Notes under the pieces: generated by a model
Told to the model about the DNA's origin: nothing
Databases searched by the model: none
What the model saw: the letters and a program-made list of their open reading frames with translations, nothing else
In this document: positions 25,183 to 33,615 of the stretch, piece after piece
Numbering within the stretch: the stretch's first letter is position 1
Layout of the letters: every line of letters begins with the position of its first letter
Made by a program: the position numbers and the translations under genes
Source: Lysobacter capsici
GTDB lineage: Bacteria > Pseudomonadota > Gammaproteobacteria > Xanthomonadales > Xanthomonadaceae
Direction: 5' to 3'
Assembly: GCF_018732085.1 (NCBI RefSeq)
Contig: NZ_CP076103.1
Location: 4,340,001-4,404,000, forward strand
Length of the DNA: 64,000 nt

Positions 25183-26745
25183 TTACACCTGCGCCAGCGA
25201 GAGGATGCCGGGGGTCGCGCGCAAGGCGGCGAGTTGTTCGTCGTTGACCGGACGATCGACCGTGATCGCCGCGCGCGCCTGGCCGTCGCCGGCCGCGCCG
25301 AGCGCGAAATTCACGATGTTGACGCCGGCCGCGCCGAGGGTCGAACCGACCACGCCGATCATGCCGGGACGGTCTTCGTTGCGCAGCAGCAGCACGTGCG
25401 CCTGCGGGTCGAATTCGATTTCCACGCCATCCAGACGCACCACGCGCGGGCCGCGGTGCAAGGTCGCCTCGATCTCGCGGGTGCGGTTCTCGCCGACCAC
25501 ACGCAGTTTGAGCAGGCGGTCGAAACCGTCGCCGTCGCCGCCGAGGGTTTCCGACACCACCAGGCCGCGCGCCGCGGCTTCCTGCAACGCGTTGACCGGC
25601 GTGACCCGGCCCGAGGCGGTGCCGAGCAACGCGGCGACGAGCAAGCGCGACAACGGCCGCGTATCCAGCGCTTCGGTGCGGCCGGCATAGGTGATTTCCA
25701 GGCGCGTCGGCGCCGGCACCAGGCGCGCGGCGAGGCGGCCGAGCGAGGACATCAGCGGCATCCACGGGCCGACTTCGCGCGCGGCTTCGGCGGTCAGCGG
25801 CGGCAGGTTGACGCAGCCGGCGACCGCGCCGGTGGCGACGAAATCGATGATCTGGCGCGCGAGGATCGTGCTGACCGCCTGCTGCGCTTCGCTGGTGGAC
25901 GCGCCCAGGTGCGGGGTCAAGATCAGTTTCGGATTGGCGCGCAGCGCCGAATCGGCCGGCAGCGGTTCGGTGACGAAGGTGTCGAGCGCGGCGCCGGCGA
26001 TATGGCCTTCTTCGATCAGGGTCAGCAGCGCGGCTTCGTCGACCAGTCCGCCGCGCGCGGCGTTGATCAGGTAGGCGCCCTTCTTCATCGTGCGCATGCT
26101 GGTTTCGGAAAGCAGGTTGGTGGTTTCCTTGGTGCGCGGGATGTGCAGCGTCACCACGTCGGCCCAGGCCAGCAGTTCCTCGAGCGTCTTCAGCGGCACG
26201 CTGCCCTTGCCGGCGGCGGACGCGGGCAGGAAGGGATCGTGCGCGGCGACTTCCATGCCGATGCCCTGCGCCTTGCGCGCGACCGTGCCGCCGATGCGGC
26301 CCAGGCCGATCACGCCGAGCCGCTTGCCTTCGAGTTCGAACCCGGTGAGCCCGGCCTTCGGCCATTCGCCGGCCTTCATGCCGGCGTCGGCGCGCGGGAT
26401 GTGGCGGGCCAGCGCGAACAGCAGCGAGATCGCGTGTTCGGCCGCGGCCAGGGTGTTGCCGTCGGGCGCGTTCATCACCGCAATGCCGCGCTCGGTCGCG
26501 GCGTCCACGTCGATGGTGTCGACGCCGGCGCCGGCGCGGCCGATCACCCGCAACTGGCCGGCATCGGCGAGGGCTTCGGCCGGCACCTTGGTCGCCGAAC
26601 GCACCAGGATCGCGTCCACGCCCTTGAGCGCGGCGGCCAGCGCGGCGGGTTCCTTGATCGGATCGGACACGACGACATCCCAGCCCGCATCGCGGAACAG
26701 GGCCAGACCGTCTTCATGAATGCCATCGCAGGCCAGTACTTTCAT
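25183..26745 (-). CDS. serA: D-3-phosphoglycerate dehydrogenase, long form
   Basis: A 520-aa enzyme that oxidises 3-phosphoglycerate to 3-phosphohydroxypyruvate in serine synthesis. The NAD-binding motif GVIGLGRIGGTVARKAQ lies near residues 145-161. 'NAARGGLVDEAALL' and 'TPHLGASTSEAQ' (catalytic His) follow. The intervening allosteric substrate-binding domain covers about 320-445, and the C-terminal ACT domain begins at about 447 (VLLLRNEDRPGMIGVVGSTL). This is the long SerA architecture with feedback control by serine. ATG 26745 (MKVLACDGI) fits the family; the upstream frame to 26829 does not. Confidence 0.95.
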   Translation of the reverse strand: MKVLACDGIHEDGLALFRDAGWDVVVSDPIKEPAALAAALKGVDAILVRSATKVPAEALADAGQLRVIGRAGAGVDTIDVDAATERGIAVMNAPDGNTLAAAEHAISLLFALARHIPRADAGMKAGEWPKAGLTGFELEGKRLGVIGLGRIGGTVARKAQGIGMEVAAHDPFLPASAAGKGSVPLKTLEELLAWADVVTLHIPRTKETTNLLSETSMRTMKKGAYLINAARGGLVDEAALLTLIEEGHIAGAALDTFVTEPLPADSALRANPKLILTPHLGASTSEAQQAVSTILARQIIDFVATGAVAGCVNLPPLTAEAAREVGPWMPLMSSLGRLAARLVPAPTRLEITYAGRTEALDTRPLSRLLVAALLGTASGRVTPVNALQEAAARGLVVSETLGGDGDGFDRLLKLRVVGENRTREIEATLHRGPRVVRLDGVEIEFDPQAHVLLLRNEDRPGMIGVVGSTLGAAGVNIVNFALGAAGDGQARAAITVDRPVNDEQLAALRATPGILSLAQV

Positions 26746-26973
26746 CGCAAGCTCCAAGTCGTGAGGGACAGACGGGAGACACTGCGAGCCGGCACTACGG
26801 GTAGATGGATCGCCTGGGGTTGGGATCACGGCCCTGAACAGGGACGAATCCGCCGCAAGCGGCGCCGCGTGGAAGCGGCATCTGACACGGGTCGGGAGAC
26901 GGGGCCGGCTGGCATGGGAATCCGCGACTGCCCGGGCAGCCTACGGTAGCGGGTGCTTGCTTTGCAAGCGCCC

Positions 26974-27100
26974 GCGGGAATCGGGAGTCGGGAATAGGGA
27001 ATCGCTTCAAAAGCAAAGGCGAGCGGACAAAGCAATCGCTCCGATCGGCAATCCGATGCGCCCGCTTCAACGATTCCCCATTCCCGATTCCCAATTCCCG
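26974..27100. repeat. Heptad inverted repeat (GGGAATC / GATTCCC)
   Basis: GGGAATCGGGAGTCGGGAAT at 26975 is answered by CCATTCCCGATTCCCAATTC at about 27077, giving a hairpin with a ~70-base spacer. The 26746-27224 gap holds this element and, before the small peptide gene, a weak promoter-like pair TTGAGT-17-TAGCTT near 27152. Nothing else was recognised. Confidence 0.8.
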
Positions 27101-27224
27101 AAACCAACCCGACCCCCATCACAAAGCTACACAAAGGTGTTAGTTGTCACGTTGAGTAATCGCGAACTGCGTCCTAGCTTCGACGCGCCGGCACTGTGCC
27201 GGCACACGAAGAGAGAACCTCATC

Positions 27225-27452
27225 ATGCGCAAGAAATTCGCTCTGGCGCTCGGCTTCGCGGCGCTCGCCGCGGTCGGCGCCGCGGTCGCCGCGATCGGTC
27301 CCACCGGTCCGGGCCAGATCTACACCTACTACGACGCCAACGGCACGGTGGTCGGCCAGTCCTCGATCCATTGCGACGGCACGCCCGAGTTCTGGGGCAA
27401 GGCCACCAAGAACTACGGCGTGGGGTACTACCTGTGCGATCCGGAGCCGTGA
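27225..27452 (+). CDS. Small secreted peptide, DUF6289-like, copy 1
   Basis: A 75-aa preprotein. The signal peptide MRKKFALALGFAALAAVGAA(VAA) leaves a mature part of about 52 residues. Visible features are a Tyr-rich strand (IYTYYDANGTVVGQ), then 'IHCDG' and a terminal 'YYLCDPEP', suggesting one disulfide. The pattern YYD-xx-G-xx-VG-x(6)-C-x(n)-C is shared with the gene at 27770 and resembles the DUF6289 family of tiny proteins of unknown function in Xanthomonadaceae; that family name is from memory. A purine-rich site (AGAGAGAAC) precedes the ATG. Confidence 0.75.
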   Translation: MRKKFALALGFAALAAVGAAVAAIGPTGPGQIYTYYDANGTVVGQSSIHCDGTPEFWGKATKNYGVGYYLCDPEP

Positions 27453-27769
27453 TCGTCGCGGATCGGCGAGCGCGCCGGCTGCGTGAGTGAGCGCGGGATT
27501 CGCCGATCCGATCGTGCAGTTGCTTGAACGGTGCATGCGGCAGGCCTGCGATCGCCGAACCGATCCATTCGCGTCGTCCGCCCGCGCATCCACCATCGTC
27601 ACCGCGTTATCCGTAGTACCGATCCAGCGATCGGCGCATGGCACGGCCCGCCTGACGTGAGCGACGTCAACGGCGAATCGCGCCGCACCTTCGAGGGGTC
27701 CATCACCGTCCGCGCGGCGCTCGCGTCGCGGCGGACGTCCATCCTTGGTTTCGCCACAGGAGTTTCGTC
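27453..27769. other. Gap between the small secreted peptide genes
   Basis: 317 bases separate the two peptide genes. I see no gene, strong terminator or repeat in it. It probably holds the promoter and 5' leader of the second peptide gene, with the ribosome-binding site CAGGAG at about 27758. Confidence 0.4.
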
Positions 27770-28003
27770 ATGCGTAAATCCTTTGCTCTCGGCTTCGGCC
27801 TCGCCGCCGCCCTCGTCGCCACAGTCGCCCTCGCCCGTCCGCCGGGTCCGGACGAAATCGGCGAGTTCTATTTCTACTTCGACGCCAGCGGCAACGAAGT
27901 CGGCCACGCCCAGCTGAGCTGCTCGGGCGTGTACACCGAGTCGGGCGTGCGCACCGCCAACTACAGCGCCGGCCATATGATCTGCCCGCCGCCGCGCGAT
28001 TGA
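27770..28003 (+). CDS. Small secreted peptide, DUF6289-like, copy 2
   Basis: A 77-aa preprotein paralogous to the 27225 gene. Signal peptide MRKSFALGFGLAAALVATVALA/R. The mature ~55 residues contain 'FYFYFDASGNEVGHAQLSCSG' and end 'HMICPPPRD'. Two Cys residues keep the copy-1 spacing class. Only the signal peptide, the aromatic-rich D-x-G-x-x-VG strand and the Cys pair are conserved; the rest has diverged. A CAGGAG ribosome-binding site lies about 7 bases before ATG. A strong terminator follows at 28054. Extracellular or periplasmic location is inferred. Confidence 0.75.
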   Translation: MRKSFALGFGLAAALVATVALARPPGPDEIGEFYFYFDASGNEVGHAQLSCSGVYTESGVRTANYSAGHMICPPPRD

Positions 28004-28053
28004 TCGGGTTTGCGGCGCGGCTTGATGCGCCGATGCGATAGATGAAACAAGCG

Positions 28054-28083
28054 ACGGGCCGGCATTGCCGGCCCGTTGTTTTT
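28054..28083 (+). terminator. Intrinsic terminator after the small peptide genes
   Basis: A perfect 10-bp stem ACGGGCCGGC / GCCGGCCCGT with a 3-base loop is followed by TGTTTTT. It sits 50 bases after the second peptide stop codon. Confidence 0.85.
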
Positions 28084-28143
28084 CCGCCCGCAAGTGCAGC
28101 GCGAGCCACGAATTCTTTTGCGAGAAAGGCTTCAGCCCCGAAG

Positions 28144-28250
28144 TCTTTTGTGGGAGGGGCTTCAGCCCCGATGCTTTTCGGTCAGGGTCTGTAGAGCACA
28201 CCACTGCTGAGCGAAAAGCATCGGGGCTGAAGCCCCTCCCACAAAAAACC
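28144..28250. repeat. GTGGGAGGGGCTTCAGCCCC inverted repeat
   Basis: The left arm TTGTGGGAGGGGCTTCAGCC and the right arm GGCTGAAGCCCCTCCCACAA flank about 50 bases containing 'GCTTTTCGGTCAG' and 'CTGAGCGAAAAGC', which also pair. It belongs to the same family as the repeats at 9940, 38780 and 39040. Confidence 0.88.
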
Positions 28251-28276
28251 TCTCGGCTCGCGCCGGCGGCCGAAGC

Positions 28277-28337
28277 TCAGATGTTCAGATGTTCAGATGC
28301 TCAGATGCTCAGATGCTCAGATGCTCAGATGCTCAGA
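28277..28337. repeat. 9-bp VNTR (TCAGATGCT)
   Basis: About seven near-identical 9-bp units, the first two with T for C (TCAGATGTT). It lies 26 bases from the stop codon of the S46 gene on the minus strand. Such arrays change copy number by slippage. Confidence 0.9.
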
Positions 28338-28363
28338 CGATATTTTCCGCGACACCAAAGCAC

Positions 28364-30574
28364 TCACTTCCCCGACGCCGGCACACCCATCTCGGCCAGC
28401 AGCCGCGGCGCCGGGAACACTTCCTGCAAGATCCAGCGCATGTAGCGCTGATCGACCGAAATCGTCCGGGTCAACGCCGGATCGAACAGCCAGCTCGCGC
28501 TCACCGATTCCCAATTGCTGTCGAACACCAGGCCGACCAGCTTGCCCTGCGCATCGAGCACCGGCGAGCCCGAATTGCCGCCGCTGATGTCCAGGTCCGA
28601 CAGGAAATTCACCGGCACCGACTCCAGTCGCTTGTCCGCCAGCGCATTGCCAAAACGCTTGGCGGACACCGCATTGAGCAGCGCCGGCGGCGCGTTGAAC
28701 GGCGCGGCGCCGCTGTTGCGCGCGACGATTTCCTCCACCCGCGTGAACGGCAATTGCCGCGCGCCGTTGTCCTTGGTGTAAGGCGTGACCGTGCCGTAAC
28801 CGACCCGCAGCGAGCCGTTGGCGTCGGGATACGCGACCTGCCCCACGCTCTTGCGGTAATCGGCCAGCGCCTTGAGATACACCGGCCGCACCGCCAGCGT
28901 TTCGCCGGCGCGGCTGCGGATTTCCTGCTCCATCTGCAACACCGTCGGCATCACCGCGACCGCGAATCCAATCGCGCCGTCCTTGGCCCCGTCCTTGCCC
29001 TGTTCGAAGGTAAGGCGATCGGCGCGCAGCCAGTTGGTGCGCTGGTCGGGATTGTTCAAGCGCGACTTGGCGATGCGGTCGAGCGCGCGCTTGATCGATT
29101 TGTCGTCGTCGCCTTCCAGCCAGCGATCCAGCGCCTCGACCCGATGCTCCTTCGGCAGCTTGATGTATTCGCGCAGCCAGTAGTTCTGCAACTGCCGGTC
29201 CATGCGCGGGTCCGAGCGCCGGTCCATCTGCCGCAGCTGGTTCTCGAACGCGGCCTGATCGCGTTGCCGGTAGCCGTTTTCGCGCAGGCTGTCGGGCTTG
29301 GCGCGTTCGATCGCCGAGCGGTACAGTTGCATCGCGGTCGCCAACGAGCCGGTCGCGTACAACTGGCCGATCACCAGGTCGCGATCGCGCTGCGCGCGCG
29401 CCTGCTGGCCCAGTTCGACCAGACGCGCGTGCGCCGACACCGCGGCGCTGCCGGCCGCGCCCTTCTTGCTGAGCCATTCGAGCAAGGCGGTTTCTTCGTC
29501 GCGCTTGATCTGCGCGGTGTTGGCGCGGCGGAAACTGTCGACCTGGCCTTCGTAGCTCTTGGCCGCGCCCTGCCAGCCGCGCAAAGTGCCGGCGTACTTG
29601 CTGGCGATCTCGGGATTCTTGCGGCTTTCGGTCTCGATCAGCGCCGCCAGCTTGCGGTAATGCGCGGCGACGGTCGGATAGGTCCAATCGGCGTTGGCCT
29701 GGAAATCGTCGGCCATCGCGTAGCGGTTGGTCAGCGCCGGAAAGCCGGCGAGCATGACGAAATCGCCGGCGCCCAGCGGCTTGTCGGCGATCTTGAGCCA
29801 GCGCTTGGGTTGATACGGCACGTTGTCGATCGCGTACGCCGCCGGCTTGCCGTCCTTGCCGACATAGGCGCGGTAGAAGGCGAAGTCGCCGCTGTGGCGC
29901 GGCCACAGCCAGTTGTCGTTGTCGCCGCCGAAGTTGCCGATGCTGTCGGGCGGCGCATAGACCAGGCGCAGGTCGCGTATCTCGATGCTGCGCTGGAGTT
30001 GATAGCTGTTGCCGCCGGAGTAGCTGTACAGACGGCAGCCGTAGCCCGGCGTCTTTTCGCAGTCGGCGACCAGTTGTTTTTCCAGCGCGTCGAGCGCTTC
30101 GATGCGCGCGAGCGGGTCGCCGGCCGCGGTCAATGCGGACTGCACCTTCGCGGTCACATCCTGGACCGAGTCGAGCACGTAGATGCGCGCATTCGGCCCG
30201 GCCGACACCTCTTCGTTGTTGGTGCCGGTCTTGAAGCCGTCGCGCAGCAGATTGCGTTGCGGCGTGGAATTGAGATTGATCGCGCCGAGCGCGCAGTGCT
30301 GGTTGGTCAGCAGCAGGCCCTTGGACGAGACGAAGCTCGCGGTGCAGCCGCCCAGCGGCACCACCGCGCCGAGCGGATCGCCCTTGGGGTCGGCCCATTG
30401 ACCGAGTTGCTTGGGGGTGGCGCGCAGGCCGGCTTGCTTGAGTTGCGAAGCGAGCTCGGGCAATTGCGGCGGCGTCCATAGGCCCTCGACCGCTTGCGCG
30501 GCATCGACCCAGACCGCGCCGCACACCAACGTCCCTGTCATGGCCATCGCTCTGGCCAGCGCCGTATATCGCAT
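28364..30574 (-). CDS. S46-family dipeptidyl peptidase, paralogue 1 (Ser at P1-specificity position)
   Basis: A 736-aa exported exopeptidase (start ATG 30574, signal peptide ending at about DAAQA/VEG). The chymotrypsin-like double barrel with helical insert carries His93 (TNQHC), Asp230 (RHSGDF) and Ser668 (GGNSGSPV), the S46 triad. Eighteen residues after the Ser, where DPP7 has Gly and DPP11 has Arg, this protein has Ser686 (VFDSNW). The residue before the catalytic His is Gln instead of the usual His. S46 enzymes release N-terminal dipeptides in the periplasm. First of three consecutive S46 genes on the minus strand by coordinate, last in transcription order. Confidence 0.93.
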   Translation of the reverse strand: MRYTALARAMAMTGTLVCGAVWVDAAQAVEGLWTPPQLPELASQLKQAGLRATPKQLGQWADPKGDPLGAVVPLGGCTASFVSSKGLLLTNQHCALGAINLNSTPQRNLLRDGFKTGTNNEEVSAGPNARIYVLDSVQDVTAKVQSALTAAGDPLARIEALDALEKQLVADCEKTPGYGCRLYSYSGGNSYQLQRSIEIRDLRLVYAPPDSIGNFGGDNDNWLWPRHSGDFAFYRAYVGKDGKPAAYAIDNVPYQPKRWLKIADKPLGAGDFVMLAGFPALTNRYAMADDFQANADWTYPTVAAHYRKLAALIETESRKNPEIASKYAGTLRGWQGAAKSYEGQVDSFRRANTAQIKRDEETALLEWLSKKGAAGSAAVSAHARLVELGQQARAQRDRDLVIGQLYATGSLATAMQLYRSAIERAKPDSLRENGYRQRDQAAFENQLRQMDRRSDPRMDRQLQNYWLREYIKLPKEHRVEALDRWLEGDDDKSIKRALDRIAKSRLNNPDQRTNWLRADRLTFEQGKDGAKDGAIGFAVAVMPTVLQMEQEIRSRAGETLAVRPVYLKALADYRKSVGQVAYPDANGSLRVGYGTVTPYTKDNGARQLPFTRVEEIVARNSGAAPFNAPPALLNAVSAKRFGNALADKRLESVPVNFLSDLDISGGNSGSPVLDAQGKLVGLVFDSNWESVSASWLFDPALTRTISVDQRYMRWILQEVFPAPRLLAEMGVPASGK

Positions 30575-30746
30575 CAAAAACGTCCTGGGTCCGCGGGAGG
30601 TCGAGTCTAGCCCGGGGAAAACTGTGAACGCCATGGCGGAAGCGGCATACGACCGGATCGGCATGCGGATGGGGCGCGGAGTTTTAGCCTGCGCTCAGTT
30701 TTGCTTGGGATTTCGGGGGTAACGCTAAAATTTCGTTAGCGTTTGG

Positions 30747-31104
30747 GAGCGAAAGCAAATCCCCCCTGCCCCCCTTTTTCAAAGGGGGGAAAAGCACGGC
30801 TTCGTTGGGCTGACGCGGTTTGTTATCGATCCGTAGTTAAAACACGGCTTCGTTGGGCCGATGCGGTTTGTTATCGATCGGTAGTTGCTGTCCGAAAATC
30901 ATTGATCGAGATCCGACGTTCGATGCGCGGTGCTCGGTGCTCGGTGCTCAATGATTTGAGCTTTTGCCACCTAACGCAGCGCCACTGCTTGCCCCCTTTG
31001 CAAAAGGGGGCCGCGCCCGCGCAACCTTGCGCAGCCGAAACAACCATCGCGGGGGATTTGCTTCTCGCTTTTTGCTTCTCGCTTTTTGCTTTTCGCTTCT
31101 CGCC
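30747..31104. repeat. C-tract hairpin arms, 48-bp tandem duplication and CTTTTTGCTTCTCG repeats
   Basis: The 608-base gap between S46 genes has no gene. It holds a CCCCCCTTTTTCAAAGGGGG arm (about 30768-30789), a 48-bp tandem repeat (30795-30842 and 30843-30890, CACGGCTTCGTTGGGC...), a CCCCCTTTGCAAAAGGGGG hairpin near 30992-31011, and a T/C-rich array (31061-31104). Confidence 0.82.
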
Positions 31105-31120
31105 GCAACCACGCCACCCG

Positions 31121-31158
31121 ACAAAACAAAACGCCAGCCGGTTTCCCGACTGGCGTTT
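31121..31158 (-). terminator. Intrinsic terminator of the second S46 gene
   Basis: On the minus strand AAACGCCAG pairs with CTGGCGTTT, with an inner CGG/CCG stem, followed by TTTTGTTTTGT. It lies 26 bases after the stop at 31184. Confidence 0.85.
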
Positions 31159-31183
31159 CGCCCATTCAACAAAGCAACCGCGA

Positions 31184-33358
31184 TTACTTCTTCGCAGGCA
31201 CGCCCAGCTCAATCAACAACTGCGGCGCCGGATACACCTCCTGCATGATCCAGCGCATATAGCGCTGATCGACCGCGATCATCCGGGTCATGGTCGGATC
31301 GAACAACCAGTTCGAACTCACCGACTCCCAGTTGCCGTCGAACGCCAGGCCGACCAGCTTGCCTTCGCCGTCGAGCACCGGCGAGCCGGAGTTGCCGCCG
31401 GTGATGTCCAGATCGGACAGGAAATTCACCGGCACCGACTTCAGCCGCTTGTCGACCAGGCCGCCGAAACGCTTGTCGGCGATCGCTTCGAGCAAGCTGT
31501 CGGGCGCATCGAACGGGTCCTGGCCGGTGGCCTTGGCCGCGACCTCTTCGAGCTTGGTGAACGCCGCCTGCTTGCTGCCGTCGAGCTTGGTGTAAGCCTT
31601 GACGTTGCCGAAGGTGATGCGCAGGGTCGAGTTCGCATCCGGATACACCGACTGCTTCTTGCTCTTGCGGTAATCGATCACGCCCTGCAGGTACACCGGC
31701 CGCGCCGCCAGCGATTCGCCGTCGCGGGTCTTGGCTTCCTGCTCGATGCGCAGCACCGCCGGCAACAGCGCCTTGGCCAGCTGGATCGCCGGGTCCTTGC
31801 TCTTGTCCATGCTCGCGCGATCGTCGTCGATCAGCGCCAGACGTTCCTTGGTGTTGCCGAGCTTGGTCTTGGCCAGCTTGTCGATGCCGCGCTTGATCGC
31901 CTTGTCATCGGAGCCGCCGAGCCAGCGGTCGAGTTCGGCGATGCGTTCGCCGGCCGGCAGCTTGACGTACTCGCGTAGCCAATAGGCCTGCAGTTCGCGG
32001 TCCATGCGCGGGTCGTAACGGCGCTCCATCTGCTCCAGCGCGCCCTTGATGCTCGGCAGATCGCGCTGCTGATAGCCGACCTCGCGCTCGGCATCGGGCT
32101 TGGCGCGCTCGACCGACAAACGGTACAGCGTGCCCGCCGCCGAGATCACGCCGACGCGGCGCAACTGGCTGAAGACCAGATCGCGCTGACGGTGCGCGAC
32201 CGCGCTTTGATTGACCTCGACCAGCTTGTCGTGCGCGGCCAGCGCCGCGGCGCCCTGCGCGCCGCGCTTGCGCAGCCAGTCGAGCACGGCCGCTTCGTCG
32301 GCGTCCTTCTTCTGCGCCGCGCCGATGCGCTCGAAACCTTCCAGCTGGCCGTCGTAGTTCTTCGAGGTGTTCTGCCAGCCGCGCACGGTGCTGGCGTATT
32401 TCACCGCGATTTCCGGATCTTTCTTCGCGGTTTCGCCGACCAGTTCGATCAGGGCCTTGTAGTGCCCGGCGATGGTCGGATAGGTCCAGCCCGCGGTCGA
32501 ATCGAACTCGCTGGCCAGCGCGTAACGATTGGTGCGGCCCGGGTAACCGGCGACCATGACGAAATCGCCTTCGCCCAGCGGCTTGTCGGCCAGCTTCAGA
32601 TAGCGCTTGGGCTGATACGGAACGTTGTCCTTGGAGTACTCGGCCGGCTTGCCGTCCTTGCCGACGTAGGCGCGGTAGAACGAGAAGTCGCCGGTGTGGC
32701 GCGGCCACATCCAGTTGTCGACTTCGCCGCCGTAGTTGCCGATGCTGCCCGGAGGCGCATACACCAGGCGCACGTCCTTGATCTCGACCGTGCGGAACAG
32801 GCGATAGGTGCCGCCGCCGAAGAAGCTGTACAGCTCGCAGCTGTAGCCGGCCTCGGCTTCGCACGAGGCGATCAGTTTCTTTTCGATCGCTTCCAGCGCA
32901 TGGGTGCGGTCGATCGGCTCGACCGCATCGTCGATCACGGCCTTGACCTGCGCGGTCACGTCCTGGATCGAGTCGAGCACGTAGATGCGCGAGGACGGGC
33001 CGGCGGAGACTTCCTGATCCATCGTCGCGGCGTTGAAGCCGTCGCGCATCAGGTTCTTCTGCGCGGTCGAATTCAACTGGATCGCGCCGTAGGCGCAATG
33101 GTGATTGGTCACCACCAGCCCGCGCGGCGCGACGAAGCTGGCGGTGCAGCCGCCCAGCGACACCACCGCGCCCATCGGGTCGCCGGTGAGGTCGGCCAGC
33201 TGCTTGGCGTTGAGCTTGAGCCCGGCCTTCTTCAGCGCCACGGAGATTTCCGGCAGCTGCTGCGGCACCCACATGCCTTCGACGGCGCTGGCCGTAGTCG
33301 CAGCGCCCAGAGCCAGCGTCCCTGCCGCGATCGCGGCGGCCATTACGGTGTAGCGCAT
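31184..33358 (-). CDS. S46-family dipeptidyl peptidase, paralogue 2 (DPP7/DAP BII type)
   Basis: A 724-aa exported peptidase. Signal peptide up to TTASA/VEG. The triad is His87 (TNHHC), Asp224 (RHTGDF) and Ser657 (GGNSGSPV). The specificity residue 18 after Ser is Gly675 (AFDGNW), as in DPP7 and the Pseudoxanthomonas DAP BII enzyme, which prefer hydrophobic P1 residues. Cys71 and Cys88 flank the catalytic His region and could form the conserved disulfide. Length matches the family (700-725). This is the most canonical of the three paralogues. It ends in an intrinsic terminator. Confidence 0.95.
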   Translation of the reverse strand: MRYTVMAAAIAAGTLALGAATTASAVEGMWVPQQLPEISVALKKAGLKLNAKQLADLTGDPMGAVVSLGGCTASFVAPRGLVVTNHHCAYGAIQLNSTAQKNLMRDGFNAATMDQEVSAGPSSRIYVLDSIQDVTAQVKAVIDDAVEPIDRTHALEAIEKKLIASCEAEAGYSCELYSFFGGGTYRLFRTVEIKDVRLVYAPPGSIGNYGGEVDNWMWPRHTGDFSFYRAYVGKDGKPAEYSKDNVPYQPKRYLKLADKPLGEGDFVMVAGYPGRTNRYALASEFDSTAGWTYPTIAGHYKALIELVGETAKKDPEIAVKYASTVRGWQNTSKNYDGQLEGFERIGAAQKKDADEAAVLDWLRKRGAQGAAALAAHDKLVEVNQSAVAHRQRDLVFSQLRRVGVISAAGTLYRLSVERAKPDAEREVGYQQRDLPSIKGALEQMERRYDPRMDRELQAYWLREYVKLPAGERIAELDRWLGGSDDKAIKRGIDKLAKTKLGNTKERLALIDDDRASMDKSKDPAIQLAKALLPAVLRIEQEAKTRDGESLAARPVYLQGVIDYRKSKKQSVYPDANSTLRITFGNVKAYTKLDGSKQAAFTKLEEVAAKATGQDPFDAPDSLLEAIADKRFGGLVDKRLKSVPVNFLSDLDITGGNSGSPVLDGEGKLVGLAFDGNWESVSSNWLFDPTMTRMIAVDQRYMRWIMQEVYPAPQLLIELGVPAKK

Positions 33359-33615
33359 CGTATTCCCCTGCTGAGTGCGAAAAAACAGTGTGAAAGTCTA
33401 GCCCCATCGGGCCGGGGCCGCCACGAACGAGGGCCGCGCGGAGGGCCGAAACGAGCCGATTAGTGCGATGCCGGTCGCGGCCCGGCGACGCCGCGAGCGG
33501 CGCCGGCAGCCGCCAACATCGGCAAACCCCTGCGGTCGTGGCTCGACGGCCGCCACCGATCAGGCCGCATCCAAGTCGCATGCGGCACACCGAACGTGCC
33601 GCACGCGAACCCCGA

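Noticed and set aside
28277..28337. Possible CRISPR-like array
   Set aside because: The units are contiguous 9-mers without spacers, and no cas genes are present.
28364..30574. Loss of the catalytic His in S46 paralogue 1 (TNQHC)
   Set aside because: By analogy with V8-type TNKHV, the catalytic His is the one directly before Cys/Val, and this is retained (His93).
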